This document shows positions 12,891 to 24,100 of a stretch of DNA of 64,000 nt, one piece after another. The notes beneath the pieces are model-generated. The model was given only the letters and a program-made list of their open reading frames with translations, was not told where the DNA came from and searched no databases. The translations under genes were made by a program, and so were the position numbers. The DNA comes from Epichloe hybrida (taxonomy: Eukaryota; Ascomycota; Sordariomycetes; Hypocreales; Clavicipitaceae): the NCBI GenBank assembly GCA_019022495.1, contig JAFEKR010000009.1, positions 1,178,001-1,242,000 of the forward strand, given 5' to 3'. Position 1 is the stretch's first letter. Each line of letters starts with the position of its first letter.

Positions 12891-14457
12891 CTAAGCAGAG
12901 AGCTTCTTCTTAAGGATATCCTTAAGTGTGACGGCATCGGCAGCAAACTTGCTAATGCCCTCACGGAGCTTCTCGACAGCCATCTGGTCCTCGTTAAAGT
13001 CGAATCGGAAGGCGGGCTCGTCCTTGATGTACGTCTTGCGCTCAAGGTTGGCAGTAGCGGCCTTGGCGGCGTCGAGCTTCTTGGGAACAGCCTCGGAAGA
13101 GTTGTGGAGTTCCTCGAGCAGGTTGGGCTAGTGTTGTTTTAGCCATTTGCATTCTGAAACGGGGTTGAGGCAAGGGCGGGTTTCCTATTTGGAAAACTTA
13201 CAGAAATGGTGAGATAGTCACAGCCAGCGAGTTCAGTAATCTCGCCAATGTTGCGGAACGAAGCGCCCATGACAATGGTCTTGTAGCCAAACTTCTTGTA
13301 GTAGTCGAAAATTTTCTTGACGGATACAACACCGGGGTCCTCCTCTTTGCCGTACTCCTTCTTGTTGGCGGCCTTGAACCAATCAAGAATACGACCGACG
13401 AAGGGAGAGATGAGGTAGGCGTCGGCCTCGGCAGCACCAATGGCCTGAACCAAGGAGAACATGAGAGTCAGGTTGCAGTTGATGCCGTGGTCGCGCTGCA
13501 GGATCTCGGCAGCCTTGATACCCTCCCAGGTAGCTGCGATCTTGATTAGAACACGGTCCTTGGAGATGCCCTGCTCCTTGTACAGCTGTGCAAGAGTTAA
13601 CAACCATGTGTGTGCTTCGCCCCCACCGTAAAAGTATGTATGCGCAACAACTTACATCAATAATATGCAGAGCCTTGTTGACAGACTCCTTGGTGTCGAA
13701 AGAGAAACGGGCATCGACCTCGGTGGAGACTTTGCCGGGAATGATCTTGAGAATCTCCTTGCCGAATTCGACCAGGAGGCGGTCTAGTGCGTGGTCGACC
13801 TGAGACTCGACATCACCGCCCTTGCTCTTGCCATACTGAATGGCAACGTCCATCAACTTGGCATACTCCTCTTTTTTGGAGGCGGCCAAGATGAGGGAAG
13901 GGTTCGTGGTGGCATCCTGGGGCTTGTACTTGCCAATGGCTAGATAACGATGTTAGCGTCGTGAGGACTGTTTGAGGTTGCAGGGCATCGGGCGCCTGGA
14001 CGGATCGTTTTGTTGTTTCGCGCTCTCTGACAGGTAGCCAGTCAAAGAAAGCAGCAATAAGCCAGTCGATCGACGATGGGAATGTACTAACAGGCAAAGT
14101 CACCTATTTAACAGGTTAGCACGCAGTATAGCGCAGAATAGAGATGGCGGGATGCGGGCACTCACCAGAATCAGACACGACGACCTATACCACCGCGGAA
14201 CAATCTCAAATGTCAGCTTCATCGTTCCTTGCTCAAAACAACTGGAATGATCAATCTGATCGAACAATCCCAGATTATTCGACCAATGCCAGGCCAAAGC
14301 CGTGAACCAGACGTTCCATACTGATTCGTGGCTCCGGCCCTCATTGACAGCTATGGCTTGGCAATGCGTTGCTTTGCTGTCGTGATGATGAGGGGAAATG
14401 GTGGGGTTCAACACTTACGGTGCCGGTGGCCTTGAGCTGATCGAGAGAGGTAGACAT
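12891..14457 (-). CDS. tal1: Transaldolase (six exons, 324 aa)
   Basis: Cytosolic transaldolase of the non-oxidative pentose phosphate pathway. It moves a dihydroxyacetone unit from sedoheptulose 7-phosphate to glyceraldehyde 3-phosphate, giving erythrose 4-phosphate and fructose 6-phosphate. Exons on the minus strand are 14,419-14,457, 14,166-14,184, 14,092-14,103, 13,656-13,939, 13,202-13,585 and 12,891-13,127. All junctions are GT-AG and the frame closes to 324 residues, the usual family length. The Schiff-base lysine is K133 in [11 protein letters not shown]. The catalytic Asp and Glu are D18 (V-V-V-S-D-S-G-D) and E97 (S-T-E-V-D-A-R). Exons 2 and 3 are only 19 and 12 nt. The start is the only ATG giving the conserved M-S-T-S-L-D-Q-L N-terminus. 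It is intact, with normal codon use, although both flanks are RIP-damaged repeats, and a solo LTR begins 65 bp upstream of the ATG. Confidence 0.97.
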
Positions 14458-14522
14458 GGTGGCTGTGGTGTTTGCGATGTAACTATTAGGAAGCGGTAAC
14501 AAGGAGAATCGGGGTCGAAAAG
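14458..14522 (-). promoter_or_regulatory. Remaining native 5' flank of transaldolase (65 bp)
   Basis: Only these 65 bp separate the transaldolase ATG from the LTR edge at 14,523. There is no clear TATA box here. The transcription start and upstream control must therefore lie in this strip, in the LTR, in the MITE, or beyond 15,025. Inference from spacing only. Confidence 0.5.
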
Positions 14523-15025
14523 TGTCACGACAAAGGCCGGGGAGATGTAAACAGAGTAAAGGCTGAGATTCTTGGTCGTAGCGAGAGAGCTACTACTAAG
14601 GGGTAAGTGCACAAAGGTCTTGAACTCTAACCTACTACATACCTTATCTCCTTAGGCGTCATAGGCCTTGTGGATCCATGGGGCCCCCACTGCCCCCCCT
14701 GCCACAAGGTAAGTGACCGCGTAGGTACGCGAAAATATAGTGTAGCAATTTATACAGGGAAAATTAGTAGTATATTTAGTATTAGCTTATTTATATATAA
14801 GCAAATGTACCTCTAATTTATTTTTGTCTAATTAGATACAGAACCTAGCTAACGTGACTTCACAAGGCTTATGACGCCTAAGGAGATAGGCAGTCTTTGT
14901 CTAAATACCTTGCTACGTACGGATTATACGTGGCTATCTAGCAGCTACTTAGTCATCCGCACGACCCAAGGCTTGTCCGAGGGCTCCATCACGTGACTGT
15001 CCTGTCCATAGCTCTCTGGCCTCTA
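14523..15025 (-). repeat. Solo Gypsy LTR (about 263 bp) interrupted by a MITE
   Basis: On + it starts TGTCACGAC, the reverse complement of the LTR end GTCGTGACA seen at 26,639-26,647 and 48,711-48,719. It aligns through to GGCCTCT near 15,024, where the outermost part (expected GAGCACGG...TGTCA side) is lost. The LTR's own sense direction is minus, pointing into transaldolase. CpG and CpA are largely kept, unlike the other LTR copies here. A 240-bp element sits inside at 14,647-14,886. No target duplication was found, consistent with the damaged far end. Confidence 0.85.
14647..14886. mobile_element. 240-bp MITE with TA target duplication
   Basis: Terminal inverted repeats of about 28 bp: TCTCCTTAGGCGTCATAGGC at the left and its near-perfect reverse complement ending CCTAAGGAGA at the right. 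TA dinucleotides flank it at 14,645-14,646 and 14,887-14,888. Removing it restores the LTR sequence seen uninterrupted in the other copies (CTTATAGGCAGTCC context). There is no coding capacity. TA duplication and short TIRs suggest a Tc1/mariner-type non-autonomous element. No other copy was seen in this window. Confidence 0.85.
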
Positions 15026-15245
15026 GAAAAACATGATTCTGTGTCCGCGACTTGGCTGCTTAGTTGCCGCTTGTAATCATCAATGATCAGGGAAAGCGGA
15101 GCTTTGCCTGCGTTTTGCGTCATAGTAAGGCAAGGCAAGAGGGTGGAACGAAGCTTCCTGCTTTTCCTTTATTAAAATAAGGCTATCCTATGGAGACGTC
15201 TCTTCTAATTAGTCAGACGCGAAATACTCTTTGGCGACTAGTCAA
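15026..15245. other. Intergenic, normal base composition
   Basis: About 220 bp with normal CpG. No gene or repeat was recognised. It may be the original upstream region of transaldolase, displaced about 570 bp by LTR and MITE insertion. That is inference. Confidence 0.4.
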
Positions 15246-16135
15246 GAATTTTTTTTCAGTTGAATCGTTAAACTATCAAATCGTTAGTCAAATCGTTAGT
15301 CAAATCGTCAGTCAAATCGTCAGTTAAATCATTAGTCAGTTAGTCAAATCATCAAATCATCAAATCAGTCAAATCGGTTAGAAAGTCAATTAAATCGTTA
15401 GTTAAATCAAAGGTTGAAGAATCGAAGGTCTTTGATTCAACGGATCGAAGGTTGGCACGAGGGTCGACGAATTGATTGAATTGAATCAAAGGTCGAAGAA
15501 TCGAAGGTTAAAGGTTGAAGAGGTTGAAGGGTCTTGAATTCAAATCAACGGATTGAAAGGTTGAAAAATCTGACGGTGGGGGCGATGCCTAAGGGGGCTA
15601 TTGGGCCTGGCGAAAGGGATGGCTTAATTAATTGGTCAGATTGACGGTCCAGTCGAAGGTCGGAAGATCGAAGGTCTTCATATCAAAGGTCTTCATATCA
15701 AAGGTCTTCAAATCAAAGGTCTTCAAATCAAAGGTCAAAGGTCTTCGGATTAACGGATCAAAGGTTAGCACAAGGGTTAACGAATTGATCGATTTGAATC
15801 GAAGGTCGAGGATCTTCGGATTGATCGAAATCGCACGATTAATTGATTTAAAGGTCAAAGGTCTTTGAATAAACGGATTGAAGGTCGAAGAATCGAAGGA
15901 CAAAGGTTTTCGGGTTATCGGATCGAAGGTCTTCAATTCAACCGATTGAAGGGTCTTCAATAATCGAAGAATCTGACAATAGGTGCGATGCCTAAGGGAG
16001 CTATTAGGCCTAGCGAAAGGGATAGCTTAATTAATTAGTTAAATTTACGATTAAATTAAGGTTAATAAATCTAATAATAGGTATAATACCTAGAGGGACT
16101 ATTAGGCCTAGTAAAAGGGATATATTTAATAGGAT
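15246..16135. repeat. Degenerate minisatellite border with three longer repeat copies
   Basis: 15,260-15,400 is built of AAATCGTTAGTC-like units. 15,400-15,960 is built of ATCGAAGGTC, TTCAAATCAAAGGTC and ATCAACGGATTG units, with a near-perfect 15-bp tandem at about 15,660-15,745 (five units). A longer segment of about 80 bp (CTGACGGTGGGGGCGATGCC start) occurs three times, at about 15,568-15,650, 15,970-16,050 and 16,068-16,135. RIP damage rises from copy to copy. The 110-codon open frame on minus over 15,628-15,960 is only the 15-bp repeat read as a five-residue K-T-F-D-x repeat. Confidence 0.75.
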
Positions 16136-17253
16136 TAGTAAGTTAGTTAATAAATAGTTAGTTTAGTAGCTTTTATAAGTAATAAAAGCAATATAAGTAT
16201 ACTATATGTAAGGTTAAAGAGTAATTAATACTACTTATTGATTTCAAATTTTTTTGGGGTCATTGGTTGTGGCCAATGCATCTAATTTTCAAGGAACAAA
16301 AAAATTACTAGCAATGCCTAGCTAGTGTAACAATTGATAACCAAATGCAATGATTACCGCAATTACTACCACTTATTATAATGAAATATAAGATATAATA
16401 AGTATATAAAGGTTATTATTTAATTTAACTAGCTAGAGTTTAAAGCTATCATCTAGTAAAGGGGTTCTAGGTCACGTGCAGGCTATATCCTTAGCATAGC
16501 TGTTACGTGGCAAAATGAGCTTACCTACTAGTAATATAAATAAGAACGAATCTAGCGCTTTAGATAGGAGAATTAACTTACTTCTAATATTATAACCTAT
16601 ACCTAATAGTAGCTTTTATAAGTAAACTTAGTATAATTTATAACCCTTTAACTCTATTAGCCTCTCTAATAGATTGAACCTAATAATATATAAAGCTAGT
16701 ATATAATAAGTAGTACTAATTAGAGATTCTTTTATTATATATCTCTAGTAACCTAAATATAATACTTATATATCTAAAACTAACTATTTAAAATATTAAT
16801 ATAAAGAACTAAATACTATCTTAGTTACTAAAAGTAAATTATACCTTATTAGTTCTAGACTTTTAATAATATAAATCTAGATTTTAAATATTAAAAGTAA
16901 AAACTTATAAAGATTAGTAACTTAAAAGACTAATATAAACTTATATACTATAAATTTAATAATAGAATTATAATAAAGTAAGAATAGCTAATGTTTTAAA
17001 AGCTACTTATTTACTAAAATTTAATAGCCTTATAACTTATATACTTTATTTAGAATTAAGTTAGGAATTATATTTCCAAGGCTAAATTTAAATGATTTCT
17101 TAATAATTCTATTAGATTAAAGGGAAATGAAGCCTTAAATTAATAATTTAAAAGTATTACTAGCCTTATAAATAGTAATACTATAACTGAAACTAAGAAA
17201 ATTATAAAGAAAAAAGGATTATAAATTACCTTAAAAATAATACTATTACTTAA
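16136..17253. other. AT-rich, RIP-like, unassigned
   Basis: No gene recognised. 16,230-16,380 is less mutated and keeps CA and TG (for example GGTCATTGGTTGTGGCCAAT). 16,465-16,560 also keeps some CpG. The rest is strongly depleted in CpA and TpG and has stops in all frames. Probably old transposon sequence too decayed to name. Confidence 0.5.
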
Positions 17254-18044
17254 TGTTAGGAGCACGGAGGCTAAGGAGCTAAGGATAGGATAATTATATA
17301 ATAAAGCCCTTAGATAAGCCTTATGTTATATAAATAACTAAGTAGCTACTAAATAGCTATATATATATAGTAAGGTATTTAGATAAGAACTACCTATAAG
17401 GTATATAGGAGGTTAGAGTTTAAGACCTTTATATACTTACCCTTAAGTAATAGCTCCCTAGCTATAACTAAGAACCTTAGCCTTTATTTTATTTATATCT
17501 CTCTTACTATAGTTATAATAAGTTAAACTCTTAAACCCTTTAAGGAAAATAAACTATTAGCTAGATTTAAATATAAAGAAGCTATAAAATATTTACCTAA
17601 AATATACTTATATTACCTAGTAAGGAAGCCCTAACTTTATAGCGCTTAAGTAGTAACTAAAATACCTTAACTATAGAATATAAGAGAGTATAGTAAACAC
17701 TACCTAACTAATATAGTAACGCTAAATCTAGTAATAATAATAATCTAGATAAGCTATAGATGTAATATAAGGTTATATAAGCTAAGCTATAGAATACTTA
17801 TATAAGGAAGGAAATCTTAGATATAGAAGTATAGCTTAAGGAAATAGAAGTAAACCTATAATTAGCTAGATTAGGTAAAGGACCTATAACTACCCCTTAG
17901 ATAAATGTATAGAGAAATCCCCTATTCCTAGATTTCTTACCTAACACTAAGTTTATAGTAAATATATACGTATAAAGCTTTATTAAAATATAGTATAAGG
18001 TGCTTGTATATAAAGGTAATACCTAGAGCTTTGCACTACACTAC
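17254..18044 (+). repeat. 791-bp unit A: Gypsy LTR (17,254-17,520) plus start of gag
   Basis: It starts TGTTAGGAGCACGGAGGC and runs to the next LTR start. The first 267 bp are the LTR, strongly RIP-mutated in this copy. The next 500 bp are the Gypsy leader and start of gag. The unit ends in TAGAGCTTTGCACTACACTAC at 18,024-18,044, which is a hAT-like terminal repeat rather than Gypsy sequence. Confidence 0.85.
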
Positions 18045-18835
18045 TGTCAGGAGCACGGAGGCCAAGGGGCCATGGACGGGACAGTCACATGTTAGAGCCC
18101 TCGGATAAGCCTCGGGTTTCGCGGATAACTAAGTAGCTATAAGATAGCCACGTGTATATAGTAAGGTATTTAGATAAGAACTACCTATAAGAGATATAGG
18201 AGGTTAGAGTTTAAGACCTTTATATACCTACCCCTAAGTAGTAGCTCTCTAGCTATAACTAAGAACCTTAGCCTTTACTTTATTTATATCTCCCTAAATA
18301 TAGTTATAATAAGTTAAACTCTTAAACCCTTTAGGGAAAATAAACTATTAGCTAGATTTAAATATAAAGGAGCTATAGAATATTTACCTAAAACATACCT
18401 ACACTACCTAGTAAGGAAGCCCTAACTCTATAGCGCCTAGGTAGTAACTAGAATACCCTAACTATAGAATATAAGAGAGTATAGTAAATACTACCTAACT
18501 AATATAGTAACGCTAAATCTAGTAATAATAATAATCTAGATAAGCTATAGATGTAATATAAGGTTATATAAGCTAAGCTATAGAATACTTATATAAGGAA
18601 GGAAATCTTAGATATAGAAGTATAGCTTAAGGAAATAGAAGTAAACCTATAATTAGCTAGATTAGGTAAAGGACCTATAACTACCCCTTAGATAAATGTA
18701 TAGAGAAATCCCCTATTCCTAGATTTCTTACCTAACACTAAGTTTATAGTAAATATATACGTATAAAGCTTTATTAAAATATAGTATAAGGTGCTTGTAT
18801 ATAAAGGTAATACCTAGAGCTTTGCACTACACTAC
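18045..18835 (+). repeat. 791-bp unit B: chimeric tandem copy (LTR 18,045-18,311)
   Basis: Exactly 791 bp after unit A. By eye its first half (to about 18,475) matches the start of unit C almost base for base, including an un-RIPed 5' stretch of about 90 bp (CGGAGGCCAAGGGGCCATGG). Its second half matches the second half of unit A almost base for base. It ends with the same hAT-like terminal repeat at 18,815-18,835. Confidence 0.85.
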
Positions 18836-19102
18836 TGTCAGGAGCACGGAGGCCAAGGGGCCATGGACGGGACAGTCACATGTTAGAGCCCTCGGATAAG
18901 CCTCGGGTTTCGCGGATAACTAAGTAGCTATAAGATAGCCACGTGTATATAGTAAGGTATTTAGATAAGAACTACCTATAAGAGATATAGGAGGTTAGAG
19001 TTTAAGACCTTTATATACCTACCCCTAAGTAGTAGCTCTCTAGCTATAACTAAGAACCTTAGCCTTTACTTTATTTATATCTCCCTAAATATAGTTATAA
19101 TA
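18836..19102 (+). repeat. 5' LTR of the Gypsy element (unit C start)
   Basis: 267 bp. It begins TGTCAGGAGCACGGAGGCCA and ends GTTATAATA (mutated GTCGTGACA). The first 90 bp keep CpG and CpA and the remainder is RIP-like, so damage is very uneven inside a single LTR. Confidence 0.88.
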
Positions 19103-20214
19103 AGTTAAACTCTTAAACCCTTTAGGGAAAATAAACTATTAGCTAGATTTAAATATAAAGGAGCTATAGAATATTTACCTAAAACATACCTACACTACCT
19201 AGTAAGGAAGCCCTAACTCTATAGCGCCTAGGTAGTAACTAGAATACCCTAACTATAGAATATAAGAGGGTATAGTAAATACTACCTAACTAATGTAGTA
19301 ACGCTAAATCTAGTAATAATAATAATCTAGATAAGCTATAGAGGTAATATAAGGTTATATAAGCTAAGCTATAAAATACCTGCATAAGAAAGGAGATCTT
19401 AGATATAGAAGCATAGCTTAAGGAAATAAAAGCAGACCTATAATTAGCTAGTTTAGGCAGAGGACTTATAATTACCCCTTAGATAAACATATAAAGAATT
19501 CCTCTATTCCTAGATTTCCTACCTAACACTAAGTTTATAGTAAATATATACTTATAAAGCTTTATTAAGATATAGTATAAGGTGCTTATATATAAAGGTA
19601 ACACTTATAAGAATTTATAAGCATACCTAGTAGATTTAAATATACTATTTAAGCTAGACCTAAGAACCTTTTAGGATAATAAAACAAAGGTAGTATATAC
19701 TAGTAGCTGCTTAGCTAATAATATAAAGCAATAGTAAATGCGTTATATAATAGTAAATAGGTTAGTTAACTACTTAGCTTACACCTAGGATAGATTTATA
19801 TCCTAGCTAAACACTAGAGTAATAGATAAAGATATATAGTGCTTAGAAGCTACTAGGACACTACTAAATCTTAGGTAGAAGAGTAATTAGTCTTTTTAAT
19901 CTTTTCTAAGACTTTAGATAAAGGTAGAAGCGGAATTACCTAACTAAATCCCTACGCGCTTAAGAATAGCAATTTTTCTAAATAGCTTAAATAACACTAT
20001 AAGAAAGCATATAGTTAGCTAAGAGTTCCTAATATCTTAGAGTTACCTATAGGGTTAAGGAAAAAAGGCTAAAGTTATAATAATATTCACATTAAGCAAT
20101 TATAATAGGAACCGTAATAAGGAGGGTAGGAGTAATAAAAGATAATACTCTAGCTCCCCTATAGATAACTTATAGTAAAGCTCATAGTAACCTAGTATAG
20201 GCTAGAGACTATTT

Positions 20215-20335
20215 AAGTGCTTTAAATATAGTAGTCCTAGATATGGTTTAAATAGATATAACACGGCAGACTGCTTAATCTGTAAAAGCAATAAGCATAC
20301 TACTAAGAAGTATAAGGATAGTAGCAATAGAACCT
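20215..20335 (+). pseudogene. Gag zinc-knuckle region of the Gypsy element
   Basis: On + the frame reads C-F-K-Y-S-S-P-R-Y-G-L-N-R-Y-N-T-A-D-C. This is a CCHC-type knuckle in which the second Cys and the His appear as Tyr (TGT to TAT and CAT to TAT, both RIP-type changes). A second C-x-x-x-N-K-H-T-T-K-K-like segment follows. It marks the C-terminal part of gag. Confidence 0.65.
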
Positions 20336-21199
20336 TAGACCTAAATAAGATTCTAATTAGTTTAGCTTAGGCCTAGGACAATAGTCTTACTACAAAAAAA
20401 CCTATAAATAAGAGAATAAGAATACAGGTATCCTTGTAGTAAGACAACCACTAGTTAGTAGTGCTAGCGCTATTTAATATAGGCACGGAATATTTAATAA
20501 TCTACCCTAAATTATTATTAAAACAGGATTAGAAGAACATAGAAAAAACAGAGATAACACTAGAAAGCATAAGCAAGGACAAGATCCCATACTAGGGAAT
20601 CCTACGTAAACTAGTTAAGGTAAAAGATAGCATAGGCTATACAAAGGTCTGCTAAGTTAGCTACTACATTACTAATATAGGAGAGGGAATGCTCCTAGGG
20701 ATAGACTAGACCCTAGAATATAAACCTATAGTAATAGACTAGAAGCAAGGTTTCTAGAGGTTTCTAATAACCTAGGATTACATTGCTTTTGCCGTAGGCA
20801 AGTAATAACTTCATAAGGTAGTAAAGCAGTCTTCTATTACGCTATTACTAGCATTACTAAAGATTAAGGTAGTTAACCCAAAGGTAATAGAAGAAGATAC
20901 TAATAAAAATTCACTAACAGGCAACGCAGTAAGTAATAACCTAAGTCATAGCGTAGTTATAGTAATAGTAGCAGAACATACCTATATATTAAAGAAGAAA
21001 AAACTAAGAAGTATAATAGCGCTCTAGGCAGTATTTCACGAAGAATTAGCAGCGTCTACATAAGAGACAGATAGTAACACACCCTTGTAGTAAATTCTAG
21101 AAGAGTACGCGGAATTCATAAACGTGTTTTTAAAGGAGCTAGCTAGCAAGCTCCTGGAATTAGGTAGTTACACTTATGTAATTAAATTAGAAGAGAGAA

Positions 21200-24100
21200 A
21201 ATAACTACCCTAGGGACCTATATATAACCTAGCTAAAAAAGAGCTAGAAGTGCTTAGGGAGTACCTAGTAAGTGCGTAGGAGAAAGGGTAAATTAGAAGA
21301 TTAATAAGCCTAGTAGGAGCCCTAATTTTATTTGTTCTAAAAAAATCAGGGAAATTAAGGCTTTATATGGATTACAGGGGCCTTAATAGGATTACTATCA
21401 AAAATAAGGCCCCTTTACTACTAATCTCCGAAATCCTTAATTAATTAGTAGGTACAAAGATTTTCACATCACTAGATCTTCAAGAGGCGTACTACTAGCT
21501 ATATATCTACAAGGGCAATAAGTAAAAGATAGCATTCCGTTGCTACTATAGGCACTTCAAATATCTTATAATGCTATTCGGGTTAGTAAATACGCTAGCC
21601 ACTTTTTAGGAATATATTAATAATACTCTTAAGGGGCTTATAGATAAATTCTATATTATTTACCTTAACGACACCCTAATATATAGTAGCAACCCTACAA
21701 GACACACAGAGCATATTAAAAGAGTGCTAGGGTGACTTTAGGACGCTAACCTCTATATTAACCTTAAAAAGTACTAATTTTTAGTTATAAAGGCAAAGTT
21801 CCTAGGTTTTATTATATCTAAGAAAGGCATTAAGATAAAACCATTACGGGTTAAAGCTATTATAACCTAGCTAATACCTAGTAGCGTGTTTAATATTTAA
21901 TTATTCCTTAGGTTTATAGGGTTTTACTAACGCTTTATAAAATAGTATAGTAAGGTAGTAGTCCTACTAACAAACTATCTAAAGGGTATTTAACTAGTGG
22001 AGTTTAAGCTAGAGCCTAGTAAACTTATGGCGTTTAGAGAACTCTAAAAGAAGTTCTAGGAGGCACTAATCTTAGTGTACTTTAACTTACTTTATCTGCT
22101 AAGAGTAGAGACAGATATATCTAGTTATGTAATTAGAGCTATACTTATAATATTAGTGCTAGGTAGCTAGCACCTAGTAGTATATTTTTTAAGGAAGTTA
22201 ACTAATATTAAACTTTACTACTTAACCCTAGATACTAAGTTATTAGTAATCTAAGAGGCATTTTAAGCCTAGAGATATTACCTTGCGTATTTAACTTATT
22301 AGATTATGGTTATTATAGACTATTTAAATTATAAGTACCTAGCTATAAAGCTAAAGCTATCTAGTAGGTAGGTAATAGTATTAGATAAGCTCTATCTATT
22401 TAATTTTAGGATTAAACATTATGTAAGTAAGCTAAACCCCGCTAATGCCTTATTAAGAAGAGCAGATTATATTAGTAAGAAGTGTAGGGTAGAGGCTACG
22501 TCCTTATAGCTACCTAACTTCTTAGCTAAGTTTTTAGATACTAAGTAGCAAGGGCGCTATGTATATAATAGTGTAGTCATAGGCCCTAAGGTTATATTAC
22601 TTAGCGTAGTTAATAGTTTATTATAAGAGCGCTACGAGGGCTATTTGAGCCTCTAGGGTTTTAAGAAGATATAACTTTATTATATTATTAAGGAACCTAA
22701 TAGTCCTGCAAAGCCTATGAGTAGTACGCTAACTAGGTCTATTTATTATAAGTAGTAAGGTTATGCTTTATCTGTGTTTTCTAATGTTTCTGTAAGTCCA
22801 GTAAGCCTATAGGTTAGGAGTCTAGCTAGGTTAGTAGTTAGCAAGTAACATAGGCGCCCCCTTAAAACACTACTTAGCTATAATTTGTCTGTAAGTCTAA
22901 AAGCATACTATAAGCTAGCTACTTGTAGTAGTATTATAGCGAGAATATAAGTAGTCTAGCAAACCTCTTCTAAGTTTGTATGTAATATATGTCCTATGTA
23001 TGTAGAATTAGAGACTTTAATTTAAGTTATGTTATTTTAAGTATAGTAAGGTAATAACTTTACTATAGGTTGTAGGAAGCTGCTTAAGAGTGGTAACCTT
23101 AAAGCGTTATAGACATAGTCCGTCAGGCCCTCTAAGCTATTAATGTTTTAAAATAGAGTTTTTATTCTAGTAGGTATAAGAAAGGAAATTTTACTACTTA
23201 CCTATAATAACCTAGTAGTAGGCTACTAGGGAGTTAGTAGGACCCTCTATTAGATTATAAGTTAGTATTACTAGCTAATAATAAAGAAAGACACTAAGTT
23301 ATATATACGAACTTGCGTAAGCTATTAGACTTTAAAGCTAAGGCACTACAAACCATATGGTGAGCTAGCTATGCTGCTAGTGCCTAATTAGCCTTTTTAA
23401 GAATTGTAAATGGATTTTATTACGGGGCTACCACCCGTGAAAGACACAAATTAGACCTATAATATAATCTTAGTTATTGTAAACTGTTTTATAAAATACA
23501 GTATTTACATCCTTATTTTAACACAGATAACTAGTAATAGGTTAGCTACTATATTCCTAGAGTATATTTTTAGGGATTATAGTGCCCTAGAAGGTATTAT
23601 TATAAACTATGGTTTAACTTTTACTAGCGGGTTTTAGATAACCTTTTGCTATCTTATTGTAACTAAGTAGTAACTAAGCACCACGTTTTACCTACAGATA
23701 GATAGTTAGATGGAACGTTTAAACCAAGTTTTAGAGTATTATTTAAGAGCCTTTACTTACTTTAATTAGACTAATTAGGCTAATAATCTTTTAATAGCAT
23801 AGTTTGCGTATAACATAAGCATTTATTTAACTTATAACTACACCCTAGCTAAGGCACTATAAGGCTATAACCCTAGGGGACTATAGTAAGTAATTATAGA
23901 CATCCCTATAGTAAACAACTAGGTAGAGACTTATGCTGCCACGCTAAGAGATAGACACGTAGTAATTAAGTAGCTTCTAAGTAACTTATAGGCCTAGTAT
24001 GTAAAACACTATAACAAGAAGCGGATCCTAATAAAGTTTAAAGTAGGTAACTATATTTTATTATTTATAAAGAATATTAACTTATGGTAACCTAGTAGGA

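Noticed and set aside
13198..14414. Alternative open frames over the transaldolase locus
   Set aside because: They read through introns or other frames; the six-exon model accounts for the whole conserved protein.
15628..15960. Open frame of 110 codons with K-T-F-D repeats (minus) and its + strand mirror
   Set aside because: It is a 15-bp tandem repeat read in frame (period divisible by three), with no other coding evidence.
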